This document shows, in pieces, positions 35,246 through 45,432 of a stretch of DNA of 64,000 bases. Positions within the stretch are counted from its first letter, which is position 1, and each line of letters begins with the position of its first letter. Source of the DNA: Neobacillus niacini (lineage in GTDB: Bacteria; Bacillota; Bacilli; Bacillales; Cytobacillaceae); contig NZ_JAUSZN010000001.1 of the NCBI RefSeq assembly GCF_030817595.1, positions 132,001-196,000 of the forward strand, written 5' to 3'. A program made the translations under genes and the position numbers. The notes beneath the pieces are model-generated. The model was not told where the DNA came from, ran no database searches, and saw nothing but the letters and a program-made list of their open reading frames with translations.

Positions 35246-35771
35246 ATGAAGACACTCACAATTATTGATTTATCGATAGTTGTGAGTGTTTTTTTGTTGC
35301 TGAAAGTGTTCTCATTGAAGAAATTTACGTTAGTCGAAATCATCGATGGAGATACCATTAAAGTGAATCTTAACGGAAAAATCGAAACGGTACGCTATTT
35401 GTTGATGGATACACCGGAATCAAAAAATCCAAAAAAATGTGTCCAGCTCTATGCAAAGGAAGCGTTCTTACGGAATAGCAAGCTGGTTAAAAGCGGAATG
35501 GTAACCTTGGAGTTTGAAGGGGAAAACACAAGAGATGCCTACCGACGACTGTTAGCCTATGTTTTTGTCGATGGAGAATCGATTCAAGGCACACTGCTAA
35601 GAGAGGGGGTACGCACGTGTGGCGTATATCATGAATCCACCCTATAAATACCTTGAAGCATTTAAGAAGGAGGAAAATCTAGCAAAAAGGGAGAAGATTA
35701 TCATCTGGAGCAGGTGGAACTTTGTTACCATTTTGGCAACATTTTGGTCACGAACTATAAATAACTATTGA
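35246..35771 (+). pseudogene. thermonuclease (SNase-like) gene with a frameshift in a G run
   Basis: A staphylococcal nuclease-type protein: N-terminal membrane anchor (LSIVVSVFLLLKVFSL), then VEIIDGDTIKVNLNGK, the catalytic Arg and Glu in VRYLLMDTPES, and the second Arg in YRRLLAYVFVDG. After LLREG the frame ends early (stop at 35645). Removing one G from the five at 35605-35609 restores GYARVAYIMNPPYKYLEAFK then KREKIIIWS, the expected SNase C-terminus, out to TGA at 35771. So a one-base insertion has broken an otherwise complete gene, unless it is a sequencing error. The start is uncertain: no clear ribosome site lies before ATG 35246. Confidence 0.8.
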
Positions 35772-35794
35772 TAATTAGAAATAATATATCCAAA

Positions 35795-35946
35795 TTATAT
35801 TACTCGGCTTTTTTTATTAGTTGGTGCCCGAATGATGCCATTTAAATTGTGGTGCCAAGTTATTATATCAAGCAATCCATTTAAATGATCTACTGCGATA
35901 CTTTCAATGGAATCAGTTACATGAGAATAGGTATCCAATGTGATCT
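35795..35946 (-). pseudogene. C-terminal remnant of a tyrosine recombinase/integrase
   Basis: A minus-strand frame reads RKITLDTYSHVTDSIESIAV then a short tail to TAA at 35795. T-L-D-T-Y-S-H-V is the catalytic-tyrosine motif at the end of phage-type integrases. Only about the last 50 residues survive; the fragment abuts the helicase remnant on the other strand at about 35945. Confidence 0.65.
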
Positions 35947-36111
35947 TTCTTATATCGTGAGTCGTATTATAACAAGGACACGTACAATCATTCCCTTGAA
36001 ATCATTGTCTCGAAAAACAGAAATGGTCCAGTTGGAAGCATCGCTGTAAATTACAAAGAGCATACGGCAAGGATTGAGGACCAGAAGGAACAGAGTCTTT
36101 CCGTTGAATAA
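35944..36111 (+). pseudogene. C-terminal remnant of a DnaB-type replicative helicase
   Basis: 55 codons reading FLYRESYYNKD then LEIIVSKNRNGPVGSIAVNY and a short tail to TAA at 36111. E-I-I-x-K-x-R-N-G-P-V-G is the conserved end of DnaB-family helicases. No start or upstream part is present. Probably the tail of a lost phage or plasmid helicase gene. Confidence 0.65.
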
Positions 36112-36182
36112 CTTCGATTAGCACTTTGTGAACGAAGCCTACGGACGGACGATATAAAAATCTAATATAGAGGTGTTATCAC

Positions 36183-36245
36183 ATGTTAGTGAAAGATGTT
36201 TATCTGGATTGTTTCCATTTTGAAGAATCCCCATTGATAGACTGA
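36183..36245 (+). CDS. 20-codon small frame, doubtful
   Basis: AGAGGTGTTATCAC precedes ATG and 20 codons (MLVKDVYLDCFHFEESPLID), followed closely by a terminator. It may be a genuine micropeptide or the remains of a gene in the degraded mobile-element zone. I do not recognise it. Confidence 0.25.
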   Translation: MLVKDVYLDCFHFEESPLID

Positions 36246-36259
36246 TATTTAATTCTTGG

Positions 36260-36292
36260 AAGCATCTCTTAAAAATAGAGATGCTTTTTTCG
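36260..36292 (+). terminator. rho-independent terminator
   Basis: AGCATCTCT (36261-36269) pairs with AGAGATGCT (36277-36285) and is followed by TTTTTC. It ends the remnant zone and shields the convergent response-regulator gene. Confidence 0.85.
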
Positions 36293-36328
36293 ATAGAATG
36301 GTACGTATGGAACTGGACCTAAATTGCT

Positions 36329-37822
36329 TCAATCAACTCGTAGACGGTCACGATAATCCGATGGATAACAACCATAATAATCATAAAACAATTTAGTAAA
36401 GTGCCGAGTACTAAAATATCCAACACGTTCGGAGACCTGCTGAACTTGGATACCAGGATTCGATAGGAGCTCCTTAGCTTTCAACATACGGGTACGTGTC
36501 AAATATTTCATAAAAGTGATTCCCAATCGCTTGCGAAAAAGAGTACTTAGGTAGTTGGGAGTGACGTTTAACTGATTGGCAATTTGATTAAGACCAATAT
36601 CTGACATAAAGTGTTGGTCAATATATGAAACAACTTGGGTAATAAGGTCAGTAGGACTAACGTGGGCTTTTGATTTCACTTCAAGCATCTGTTCGCTGTG
36701 TTTACACAAATCTTCCATCCAGTATTTTAGATCATCCGCAATGTTTAATTGGTGACCTATAGAAAAATGAAGGAAATGGGCAATATTTGCTTTTATTCTA
36801 GTGAACATGCTGTTTGGAATCTCCTTAAAGATGGTTCCAATAGAATCTAATATCTTCATGTAACTCAAAAACTCATGATTTCTATAGCTTTCTGCTAAAT
36901 CTATCAATAACTTACTAAGTTCAGGCAAGTAGGGATTCGACCCCCAACTGCTCAATTCTTTAATCGACAAACATCTATTAACATTAGCCACAGCTCGGAG
37001 AGGAGATAGTTCTTGGAGTTGTTTATATTGCTGAAAGAGCGATTCTATACTGGAGCAAAGGTCCGATTGAAAGATAGTGATAGCGAATGCACGTCCGTTA
37101 ACCTGCTGAATTAATTCCCGATTTCCTTCAAATTGGGTGTACAGTTGAGCTCTCTTTGTTTCTTTTTCTTCACTACAACCCCAGACAGATGCCAACTCCC
37201 CATTGGATAGGAGCATGAGAGCCCTTCTGCTTTGGTTCCCCTGGGATTCGTTGGTATTCTTTCGTAATTGTTGACTGATATCTTTAAGCTGTTCAGCGAG
37301 AAACGTTTCGGGTAAGTAACTATCAATAAGCAAAAAAGAACCATAAAACTGTTTGTTAACTAATAAACAGTTCTTTTCATTTGAGCAAGGCAAGCGATTG
37401 TAGTGAGAAATTAATTCACTTTCAAATTGATTATTTAATGTAAGATTTCTTTGTTGGTACTGCTGTAAAAGACCATCTAGAGATTCAGCTAATTCTTCAG
37501 GGCTAACTGGTTTATTGATATAATTGGTGGCACCTAATTTAATCGCTTCTTTAGCATATTCAAAATTGGAATAACCAGTTAAAATAATCCACTGCGTATC
37601 TGGGGAGAAGGGTTTTGCTCGGCGAATGACGTCCAGTCCATTCCCCTTTGGCATGCTTATATCAACAAACACAATATCCGGAGTCGTAGCTTTTACCATT
37701 TGAATGGTCTCTTCACCATTTTTCGTCTCACCAATTAACTCCAGCGATAAATTCAGTTCTTCAAGCATGCTAATTAAACTAGATCTTACTAAACTTTCAT
37801 CGTCGGCTATCAGGACTCTCAT
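36329..37822 (-). CDS. AraC-type response regulator (YesN-like)
   Basis: A 497-residue two-component response regulator. The receiver domain (1-120) has the acidic pair in LIADDES, the phosphorylatable Asp at 54 in VFVDISMP and the Lys in INKPVSPEEL. A long linker region follows (~120-390). The C-terminal ~100 residues hold two HTH motifs of AraC type (IGLNQIANQLNVTPNYLSTL, then VQQVSERVGYFSTRHFTKLF). Its start overlaps the kinase stop by 4 bases. YesMN-type pairs control nearby sugar ABC transporters, so it most likely activates the divergent operon from 39778. Confidence 0.92.
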   Translation of the reverse strand: MRVLIADDESLVRSSLISMLEELNLSLELIGETKNGEETIQMVKATTPDIVFVDISMPKGNGLDVIRRAKPFSPDTQWIILTGYSNFEYAKEAIKLGATNYINKPVSPEELAESLDGLLQQYQQRNLTLNNQFESELISHYNRLPCSNEKNCLLVNKQFYGSFLLIDSYLPETFLAEQLKDISQQLRKNTNESQGNQSRRALMLLSNGELASVWGCSEEKETKRAQLYTQFEGNRELIQQVNGRAFAITIFQSDLCSSIESLFQQYKQLQELSPLRAVANVNRCLSIKELSSWGSNPYLPELSKLLIDLAESYRNHEFLSYMKILDSIGTIFKEIPNSMFTRIKANIAHFLHFSIGHQLNIADDLKYWMEDLCKHSEQMLEVKSKAHVSPTDLITQVVSYIDQHFMSDIGLNQIANQLNVTPNYLSTLFRKRLGITFMKYLTRTRMLKAKELLSNPGIQVQQVSERVGYFSTRHFTKLFYDYYGCYPSDYRDRLRVD

Positions 37823-39561
37823 TTTTTCAAATCCTCCTCTGGTATTCTGATTTCAATCTCTGTTCCAGCTCCTAATTGGCTTTTAATCTCAAATTGTGCA
37901 CGCGGATAACTTATTATTAATCGCTCTTTTACATTGTTAATGCCAATCCTATTATTCTCATAGAAATCACTTGTTAAATCGAAGCCAAGCCCATTGTCGC
38001 GAACGCTCATCAATAAATAGGATTTATCATCTAATTTATCTCGTTTAGCTACAATGGTAACAACGCAGGGACGCTCGAGTAGCTCTACACCATGGATAAT
38101 CGCATTTTCCGTCAGTGGTTGTAAAAGAAGTTTGGGAACCTTCCAATGTTCCATTTCAGGCTCGCAGTGAATTTGTACATCTAAGCGCTCTGTAAAGCGT
38201 AATTTCTGCAAATTACAATATTTTTGTAAAAAATGCAGCTCCTGCTTGACTGTCGTCCAATCGCCTTGGTCAAGAATGTAGCGAAGCATACCGCTCAATC
38301 CCAATATCGCCTTTTCTAGTCCTTTCGTATCCCCAAGGCGATTTAGCCCAATAAATCCATTAAGAGTATTATATAAAAAGTGAGGTTGAATCTGTGATTG
38401 AAGAGCTCGAAACTCAGCATTTTTCTGATTGAGGGCCGCTCTGAATTCTCGGTCTATCATTTTATTAAGTTGTGAGATCATCGTATTTAAGGCATTCCCT
38501 AGTTGTGCAACTTCATCTTTACCGTGTATATTAAAACGTACCTTTAAATCACCTTCCTGTACTTCTTTCATAACCTTAGTCATCTCTTTAAAGGGCTTAA
38601 TTAACCAGCGGGATGTGACAAAGAAAATGATGAAGATTACTATCACTCCGCCAATCGAAATACATAATCCTGCAAGGTACATCCATCTCACTTTTGCTTT
38701 TAGCTCTGAATTAGATAGTAAAACCATTACTTTCCATTTTGTCTTCTCGATCACTTTTTCTACCGTCACATAAGTATCATTTGCTCCTTTAATGATACTT
38801 TTTTTCTCATCAAGCTGCTTCAACACCTGATTAGGGATTGGATGATTGGAATAAATAAGCTGTCCTTTATCATCAAAAATGGCAGTTGTGGACCTTACAT
38901 TAAATTTAATATCTTTGAGTATTTTTTTTAGGATCACGGTATCTGCATCAGCCATCATGACCGCTAGCGGTTTAGATGAATCAGGATCCTTTATCAGTCG
39001 GGCGACCGAAAAAACTTGAGAAGCTTCATCTTTCTTCAAGTAATCTTGGAAATGTGCACTTATAAAAGCCACTTTACCATCAGCCTTCACGGCTTTTTTA
39101 TACCAGTTTTGACTTTTATACTGATAATTGGGTTTAGCTCCAGTTGAATAATTGTTAGAAGTTACAAAGACAGACCCGTCAAAGGGGAGGAGAATGGTTC
39201 CAAGAATATCGTGCCGAGTATTTTTTAAATAGTCAGGGAGCGTATTATACAAGGCTCGATCAGCAACTAACTTTGTGTAAGGGTTGGCCCTCTCGTACTG
39301 ACCGCTCGCTTTTAACTTTAAGGAAAACATGACATCTTCATTGAGATAAGGGGTAATTGTTAATCGTTCCAAATCATCAAGATAGGTTTCAATATTCTGG
39401 GTCAGCGAGCTTAAAGTGTTTTCTGTAAGCTTTTGAGTTTCTTTTGATAGAAGAGAATGATAATAAAATGGCATCGCAAAGCCAATGATTAACACAGGGA
39501 TTACGGTGGTTAGTATGAAAAGAATCGTTAGTCTAAAACGTAATGAATAGGTAAATTTCAT
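37819..39561 (-). CDS. sensor histidine kinase (YesM-like)
   Basis: A 580-residue membrane sensor. A transmembrane helix at about 12-32, an extracytoplasmic Cache-like sensor domain, a second helix near 290-310 (GLCISIGGVIVIFIIFFVTS), then HAMP, the His_kinase box IQPHFLYNTLNG with the phospho-His, and an ATPase domain (ENAIIHGVE N-box, SVRDNGLGFDL G-box). ATG 39561 follows GGAG by nine bases; the ATG five codons earlier overlaps that site. It senses an extracellular ligand, likely a sugar delivered to the ABC system diverging from it. Confidence 0.92.
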   Translation of the reverse strand: MKFTYSLRFRLTILFILTTVIPVLIIGFAMPFYYHSLLSKETQKLTENTLSSLTQNIETYLDDLERLTITPYLNEDVMFSLKLKASGQYERANPYTKLVADRALYNTLPDYLKNTRHDILGTILLPFDGSVFVTSNNYSTGAKPNYQYKSQNWYKKAVKADGKVAFISAHFQDYLKKDEASQVFSVARLIKDPDSSKPLAVMMADADTVILKKILKDIKFNVRSTTAIFDDKGQLIYSNHPIPNQVLKQLDEKKSIIKGANDTYVTVEKVIEKTKWKVMVLLSNSELKAKVRWMYLAGLCISIGGVIVIFIIFFVTSRWLIKPFKEMTKVMKEVQEGDLKVRFNIHGKDEVAQLGNALNTMISQLNKMIDREFRAALNQKNAEFRALQSQIQPHFLYNTLNGFIGLNRLGDTKGLEKAILGLSGMLRYILDQGDWTTVKQELHFLQKYCNLQKLRFTERLDVQIHCEPEMEHWKVPKLLLQPLTENAIIHGVELLERPCVVTIVAKRDKLDDKSYLLMSVRDNGLGFDLTSDFYENNRIGINNVKERLIISYPRAQFEIKSQLGAGTEIEIRIPEEDLKK

Positions 39562-39777
39562 CGCTATGTACTCCATTCAACATTGTTATACCCAACACCC
39601 TATGAATTTAAAAATTAAAAAATATAACTAGATTAAAAATAAGCGCTTCCATTGTAGATTTGGTACATGTGAAAATAAATGGATATTATATATTATCTAA
39701 ATATACAGAATTTATAGAAAATGTAAAGAAGGGAGATTCAATCTAATAGCAGACACTGTAGGAATGGAGGGATATAA

Positions 39778-40722
39778 ATGATTGTTGAGTCTAAGATAGA
39801 AACAAGTCAAACCCAACCAGTAAATAAACAAAAGACAAGAGCCTTTGAAAAATTAATGAATAGTAAAGCTTTGCTAAATTTAATGTATCTCCCCACTTTA
39901 ATCCTGTTTTCAGTTTTGATTTTTTTCCCCTTTATTAAAGGTATCGACATCTCCCTAACCAATTGGGATGGTTATTCTCAAGAATTTCGTAGGATTGGAT
40001 TGGAAAATTACAAACGAATGTTTTCTGACCCAGATATTTTGAATGTAATAAAAAATACGTTTATTTATGGGGCTGGAAGTACATTATTCCAAAACATTAT
40101 CGGTTTAGGATATGCGATCTTGCTGAATATAAGTATAAAAGGAAAAGGCATTGTCCGAACGATTGTCTATTTGCCGGTAATTATCAGTCCATTGATTATG
40201 GGATACATATGGTATTTTTTCTTCCAATTCAATGGGGGGGCAGTCAATGATATCATCCTATTATTTAGAGACAAACCTATGAATCTATTGGCAGATTCCG
40301 AAGTGAACGTTTGGATTATTACTTTTGTCAATACCTATCAGTACCTAGGAATTGCGATGATTGTCTATTTAGCTGGACTGCAATCGATATCAAAAGATTA
40401 TTATGAAGCGGCCCAATTGGATGGGGCGTCTGGTTTCTCTCAATTTAAAAACATTACCCTACCGCTTTTAGCACCCTCGATTACGATTAACGTGGTAATT
40501 AATCTCATAGGAGGTCTCAAACTGTTTGATGTTATTAAAGCAATGACAGATGGGGGACCAGGTTATGCTTCTTCCTCTCTATCATCAATGATGTATCAGA
40601 TTTACTTCGCCCGCCAAGATGCAGGATATGCCGCTTCCTTAGGAAATCTGATGTTTGTCATCATCTGCCTAGTAAGTTTATCAGCACTATTCTATTTACG
40701 AAAAAGGGAGGTGTCGGAATGA
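39778..40722 (+). CDS. sugar ABC transporter permease (MalF-type)
   Basis: A 314-residue permease with six helices after a ~35-residue cytoplasmic tail. [18 protein letters not shown] is typical of the UgpA/MalF group and the coupling loop reads [20 protein letters not shown] then LPLLAPS. GGAGGGATATAA precedes ATG 39778. It is the first gene of the catabolic island, divergent from the YesMN-type regulators. The partner permease overlaps its stop; no ATPase gene accompanies them, so a multipurpose MsmX-like ATPase is presumably used. Confidence 0.92.
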   Translation: MIVESKIETSQTQPVNKQKTRAFEKLMNSKALLNLMYLPTLILFSVLIFFPFIKGIDISLTNWDGYSQEFRRIGLENYKRMFSDPDILNVIKNTFIYGAGSTLFQNIIGLGYAILLNISIKGKGIVRTIVYLPVIISPLIMGYIWYFFFQFNGGAVNDIILLFRDKPMNLLADSEVNVWIITFVNTYQYLGIAMIVYLAGLQSISKDYYEAAQLDGASGFSQFKNITLPLLAPSITINVVINLIGGLKLFDVIKAMTDGGPGYASSSLSSMMYQIYFARQDAGYAASLGNLMFVIICLVSLSALFYLRKREVSE

Positions 40723-41534
40723 ATAAAACGACTAGAAAGTTTTTGCCTCTAATCTTCATCATTAGTATATTTCACATTCTCCCATTCTACGTCCTGATCA
40801 CAACTTCCTTTAAAGCTGTGGATGACGTAAGTTCGAAATGGGTGTTCCCTGGTTATTGGTATATTGATAACTTTATCAATGTTTGGAAGGGGGCGAATCT
40901 TGGACAGGCGTTTTTTAACAATATTATCATCACCGTCGTTTCAGTTTTGTTGACCGTGGTACTTGGTGCATTCGCAGCTTACCCTTTAGCCCGATACAAA
41001 ACACGATTGAATCGATTTATGTATACCTTGTTTATTTCCGTATTGATTGTTCCACCGCTCACGATTCTAGTACCACTTTACAAAATGTTTGTAGATGTAG
41101 GAGCAATGAATTCCAACTGGGGGATTATTTTGTTGCACGTAACGTTTCATTTACCGATGACCATTTTTCTATTTACAGGATTTATCGGAACAATCCCACG
41201 AGAGTTGGATGAGGCAGCAATGATAGATGGCTGTACAAGATTAAGCCTATTCGTGAAAGTCATCATCCCGCTGCTAAAACCTGTAACCGCAACAGTAGTG
41301 ATTCTTGCAAGTGTTGGAATTTGGAACGATTACCAGTTCTCGGTATTCTTCCTTTCGGATCCAGATGCACGTACGATTACAGTTTCTCTATCCTCTTTCT
41401 TTGGTCAGTACAATAACAACATTGGCTGGGTTGCAGCCGGTTCGCTTACGGCAGCATTACCGATTACCATCGTTTACTTATTTTTACAACGATACTTTAT
41501 TACTGGCCTATCGGCTGGTGGGGTTAAAGGATAA
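40719..41534 (+). CDS. sugar ABC transporter permease (MalG-type)
   Basis: A 271-residue permease with six helices. [20 protein letters not shown] opens it, the coupling loop is [20 protein letters not shown] and it ends GLSAGGVKG, the usual MalG-type C-terminus. ATGA overlap with the upstream permease (40719-40722). The two form the membrane channel for the ligand bound by the lipoprotein at 49311. Confidence 0.92.
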   Translation: MNKTTRKFLPLIFIISIFHILPFYVLITTSFKAVDDVSSKWVFPGYWYIDNFINVWKGANLGQAFFNNIIITVVSVLLTVVLGAFAAYPLARYKTRLNRFMYTLFISVLIVPPLTILVPLYKMFVDVGAMNSNWGIILLHVTFHLPMTIFLFTGFIGTIPRELDEAAMIDGCTRLSLFVKVIIPLLKPVTATVVILASVGIWNDYQFSVFFLSDPDARTITVSLSSFFGQYNNNIGWVAAGSLTAALPITIVYLFLQRYFITGLSAGGVKG

Positions 41535-41627
41535 AGTGAAGGAGGTGATAGTGGTAATAATCCTCTATGTTTATGAAAAATAGTGATAGGTAGTTTTGAA
41601 ATTGAAAAAATTAAAGGGAGTGACAAT

Positions 41628-42455
41628 ATGAAAGTATCATGTGCAATGCTTACTTGGGGAAAAGAGTTTGAAAAAGCGGTGGTTGAAGCTTCAGAATTGG
41701 GGTATCGCGGGTGTGAAGCATTTAATAGAATACCTATGCAGTACGAAGCTAAGCTCGATAAATTTAAAGCTTTATTAGCGAGAAATGAATTAACTCTTTC
41801 ATCGTTATATGTTGAAGGGTATCTCACCGATATAGAAAAAAGACAGGAATTAGTTGACTACTCTGAACGTGTAGCTAAATTTCTAATTGCAAATGGCTGT
41901 GATAATTTGGTTTTAGGACCTTCTTATCGACCGGCAGAAGGTCCAACAGCTGTGCAATTGAAAATTGCTGCCGAGACGATCAATCAGATTGCACAGAAAT
42001 GTGCAGACTTGGGGGTTAAACTAAGTGTCCATCCTCATCTAGGAACAGAAATTCAAAATGAAGATGAGATGGATGCGATCATGGAAATGACCGACAGCAG
42101 AAAAGTTTTCCTTTGTCCAGATACAGCCCAGCTCACTAAAGCTGGTATGGATGTAGTGAAAGTACTTAAGCGCTATAAAGATAGAATTGGATATGTACAC
42201 TTAAAGGACTTAAAAGAGAATGTCAATGATCCCTTCGAATATGGAAAAGAGGCTGTATTTTTCACTGAGATGGGAAGAGGGACAATTGATTTTGTTCCGA
42301 TAATTGATTGCTTAAAAGAAATCAATTATCAAGGATGGTTAGCAATCGAAGTTGATTCTCCAAATGTGGGTACGGCGAAGGAAAGTTTAACAATATGCCG
42401 GGATTATATCGAAAATGTTCTAGGGTTAAGGATTCAAGGGCAGAGGGTTTCATAA
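41628..42455 (+). CDS. sugar phosphate isomerase/epimerase (IolE/IolI-like TIM barrel)
   Basis: A 275-residue AP-endonuclease-2-type TIM barrel. Metal-binding residues are suggested by LSVHPHLGTEIQNEDEMDAI, LCPDTAQLTKAG, YVHLKDLKE and AIEVDSP. AAAGGGAGTGACAAT precedes ATG 41628. Family members isomerise or epimerise sugars, keto-inositols or sugar phosphates. It stands between the permeases and a run of dehydrogenases, as in inositol-like pathways; the substrate cannot be named. Confidence 0.85.
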   Translation: MKVSCAMLTWGKEFEKAVVEASELGYRGCEAFNRIPMQYEAKLDKFKALLARNELTLSSLYVEGYLTDIEKRQELVDYSERVAKFLIANGCDNLVLGPSYRPAEGPTAVQLKIAAETINQIAQKCADLGVKLSVHPHLGTEIQNEDEMDAIMEMTDSRKVFLCPDTAQLTKAGMDVVKVLKRYKDRIGYVHLKDLKENVNDPFEYGKEAVFFTEMGRGTIDFVPIIDCLKEINYQGWLAIEVDSPNVGTAKESLTICRDYIENVLGLRIQGQRVS

Positions 42456-42467
42456 AGGAGCCATTCG

Positions 42468-43304
42468 ATGAAAAAGGTGAATCTTGGAATTATTGGATGC
42501 GGATTCATTAGTTCTATTTACATCAAAACATGCACAGAGCTTCCTATTATTAACATAATTGCATGTGCTGATTTGGATGTGGATAGGGCGGAAGAAAAAG
42601 CAGAAGAATTTGACATTCCAAAGGGGTGTTCGGTAGAAGAGCTACTATCTGATCCAAACATTGACTTGGTCCTTAATTTAACCATCCCGGTTGCCCATGC
42701 TACGGTGTCTATCTCCCCATTAGAGTCGGGAAAACACGTTTATTCGGAAAAACCATTTGCGGTTTCCTTAGAAGATGGGCAGAGAATGGACCTTTGTCAA
42801 AAGAGAAAGGTTTAATTGTCGGTGTGGCACCTGACACTTTTTTAGGGGTCGGACTTCAATCGTGCCGGAAATTAATTGATGAAGGATGGATTGGTCAACC
42901 TATTGCTGCTACAACCTTTATGATGAGCCATGGAACAGACACTGGCATCCGAATGCTTCGATGTGTGGGGCCATCAGCTTCCATATATTGAGATTTATGG
43001 TACAACCGGTTCCTTAAAGGTTCCTGACCCTGATACCTTTGGGGGTGCGATTTATCATCGCAAGCAAGGAGAGGATAATTGGACTGAGGTGCCGTTAACC
43101 CATGGTTTCAGTGAAAATAGCAGAGGGATAGGCCTAGCCGATATGGCTAATTCTCTTCTAACTGAGCATCAACATAGGGCTAATGGAGAGTTGGCTTATC
43201 ATGTACTTGAAATCATGCATGGCTTTCATCTTTCATCTATTAATCAAGCACATTATCAATTAAAAAGTACTGTGAAAGACCAGAGCCTTTACCAAGTGGG
43301 ATGA
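42468..43304 (+). pseudogene. Gfo/Idh/MocA oxidoreductase, broken by frameshift and internal deletion
   Basis: ATG 42468 (AAAGGAGCC upstream) opens a normal dehydrogenase: LGIIGCGFISSIYIKT and [16 protein letters not shown]. Near 42785 the frame shifts: the +1 frame continues with [20 protein letters not shown] and [17 protein letters not shown]. Around 42945-42980 a second break fuses this to [20 protein letters not shown] in a third frame, which runs to TGA at 43304. Related proteins have about 90-100 more residues between these parts, including the catalytic helix, so the gene is dead. The intact paralogue at 43421 lies next to it. Confidence 0.88.
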
Positions 43305-43420
43305 CGTTTGAATCGTTTAATGGAGAAAAAATTAATTAATAATCTATCTTTCGGCCGGATTCGTTTTTCGATTGGAAGCGATGAAGGCCAAAGATAAGTT
43401 TTGAGAATTGGAGGAACAAA

Positions 43421-44437
43421 ATGACTGATTCAGTGATAAGTTGGGGGATTCTTGGATGTGCCAGTATTGCTAAGGAGGCTGTAATTCCTTCGATTCAACA
43501 ATCAAAAAACGGTGTGGTCAGTGCGATCGCCAGTCGTGATTTAGAAAAAGCTAAACGGACAGCAGAACAATGTGGAATCCCCACTTCGTATAGAAGCTAC
43601 GAAGAATTGCTTTTAGATACCACCATTGATGCTATCTATATACCGCTTCCCAATCATCTACATAGCGAGTGGACTATCAAGGCAATTGAAGCCGGCAAGC
43701 ATGTATTATGCGAAAAGCCTTTTGCTTTAAACACCGATCAAGCAGAGGAAATGACCGAGGCAAGTAAGCTAGCAAAAAAAATCCTCGCAGAGGGGTTCAT
43801 GTACCGCCATCACCCGCGCTATGCAATGATTAAGGAAATGGTTGAAGCAGGTGACATAGGTGAAGTTAGAGGAATTCATGGTGAATTCTTCTTCAATAAT
43901 GCTGAAGATTATAACAATGTAAGATATAAGCCGGAAATGGGAGGAGGTTCCATCCTTGATGTAGGAAGTTATCCTATCAATGCCATTAGGTATCTATTAA
44001 ATCGTGAACCAGAGGCTCTTACCGTAAATGCCTTCTTCTCTCCTTCACATGGAAATGTAGATATGATGGCATCTGGACTCCTAGAATTTTCAAAGGGAGT
44101 ATCAGCAACCTTTCAATGCAGCATGTGGGCTGATTATAAGAATAGTTTGCAAATCTTAGGCACCAAAGGCAGAATCGAAATTCCCTTTGCTTTTTCATGT
44201 AATACGGAAACAGGAAATTTCTTTATATCTTCAAAGGGGAAACGTACGGAAGTCTCCGTACCGAAAGTTAATCAGTATATCCTACAAATCGAACATTTTA
44301 ACGAGAGCATCTTAAATAACGAACCATATCCTATTAGTCTTGAAGATTCCATTAACAATACACGTGTACTTCAGGCATGTCTGAAATCTGCTCAAGAGCG
44401 GTGCCGTATGGAATTATCTGAAATAACCATTCAGTAG
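43421..44437 (+). CDS. Gfo/Idh/MocA-family oxidoreductase
   Basis: A 338-residue NAD(P)-dependent dehydrogenase. WGILGCASIAKEAVIPSIQQ is the Rossmann motif, CEKPFALNTDQAEEM carries the catalytic Lys, MYRHHPRYAMIKEMVEAG and GGGSILDVGSYPINAIRYLL follow (D and Y of the active-site helix). GGAGGAACAAA precedes ATG 43421. It probably oxidises the ring hydroxyl of the imported sugar or glycoside in the same pathway as the epimerase at 41628 and the reductase at 44455. Confidence 0.9.
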   Translation: MTDSVISWGILGCASIAKEAVIPSIQQSKNGVVSAIASRDLEKAKRTAEQCGIPTSYRSYEELLLDTTIDAIYIPLPNHLHSEWTIKAIEAGKHVLCEKPFALNTDQAEEMTEASKLAKKILAEGFMYRHHPRYAMIKEMVEAGDIGEVRGIHGEFFFNNAEDYNNVRYKPEMGGGSILDVGSYPINAIRYLLNREPEALTVNAFFSPSHGNVDMMASGLLEFSKGVSATFQCSMWADYKNSLQILGTKGRIEIPFAFSCNTETGNFFISSKGKRTEVSVPKVNQYILQIEHFNESILNNEPYPISLEDSINNTRVLQACLKSAQERCRMELSEITIQ

Positions 44438-44454
44438 TAACGGAGGAGAATTGG

Positions 44455-45432
44455 ATGAAAAAAATTGAAATAAACGGTCTTAGTCAAGGAGTTTCCCAGA
44501 TTATCATGGGATCGGCAATGTTTTCTGAGGATAATATGGATCAAGTATGCAAGATTATGGATGCCTATGTGGCTTTAGGAGGGAATACGGTCGATTTGGC
44601 AAATGATTATGGGGCAAAAGTGGAGCGGGCAGTTGGAAAGTGGCTGAAACTAAGAAACAATCGTGATCAAATGATTCTAATAGGAAAAGGTGCCCACCAT
44701 AATCAAAATGGCAGTAGGGTCAACCCATCATGTATCGCTAGTGATTTGCTAGAAAGTTTGGATCGGGTTCAGACCGATTACTTTGATCTTTTCTTGTTGC
44801 ATCGTGACGATCCGACAGTTTCAGTGGGACCGATTATTGATGCGTTAAATGAACATAAACAAGCAGGAAGAATTAAAGCCTTTGGAACCTCTAACTGGAG
44901 CTATCAACGGATCCAAGAAGCGAATGATTATGCTGCTTTACATGGATTATCCGGCTTTTCATGCAATAGTCCAAACTTAAGTCTAGCAAAGCCGAATGAA
45001 CCGAGATGGGCTGGATGCGTTTCAGCTGATAGTTCATATTGTGCATGGCACGAGCAACAGCAACTCCCGTTATTTTCTTGGTCCTCACAATCTGCAGGTT
45101 TTTTCACAGGGAGATATTCACCGGAGATAAGGGAAGACGAACATATGGTTCGAGTCTATTTCAGTGATGATAACTGGGAACGACTACGCCGAGCTGAAAA
45201 ACTAGCATTAGAAAATGGCGTATCAACCAATCACATTGCACTAGCCTATGTATTAAATCAACCGTTTCCTACTTGTGCAATCATTGGACCGAGAAACGTG
45301 GAGGAACTCCATTCAAGTTTCGAAGCACTTCCTATTCAAATTAGAAAGGATGAAGTTTCCTGGTTGGATCTTACCGACATAAATGGGGAATTTTCTGGGA
45401 GGTTAAACCAAAGTGAAGGTACTATATGCTAG
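44455..45432 (+). CDS. aldo/keto reductase
   Basis: A 325-residue aldo/keto reductase with an unusual diverged front half. TVDLANDYG carries Asp and Tyr of the tetrad, LIGKGAHH the Lys, FLLHRDDP the His. AFGTSNWSYQRIQEAN and AIIGPRNVEELHSSFEALP are family markers. GGAGGAGAATTGG precedes ATG 44455. Its 3' end overlaps the MOSC gene start by 20 bases, so translation is coupled. Role: reduce or reversibly oxidise a sugar carbonyl. Confidence 0.87.
   Translation: MKKIEINGLSQGVSQIIMGSAMFSEDNMDQVCKIMDAYVALGGNTVDLANDYGAKVERAVGKWLKLRNNRDQMILIGKGAHHNQNGSRVNPSCIASDLLESLDRVQTDYFDLFLLHRDDPTVSVGPIIDALNEHKQAGRIKAFGTSNWSYQRIQEANDYAALHGLSGFSCNSPNLSLAKPNEPRWAGCVSADSSYCAWHEQQQLPLFSWSSQSAGFFTGRYSPEIREDEHMVRVYFSDDNWERLRRAEKLALENGVSTNHIALAYVLNQPFPTCAIIGPRNVEELHSSFEALPIQIRKDEVSWLDLTDINGEFSGRLNQSEGTIC

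Noticed and set aside
39640..39660. A cre site (AATAAGCGCTTCCATT) before the sugar permease
   Set aside because: At least three mismatches from the consensus; kept out of the feature list.
41540..41582. A 15-residue peptide after the second permease
   Set aside because: It runs through the ribosome-site-like GGAGGTGATAG and resembles no known peptide.
43309..43399. A 30-codon frame between two dehydrogenase genes
   Set aside because: Weak start, no recognised motif, and it fills the tail of a decayed gene region.
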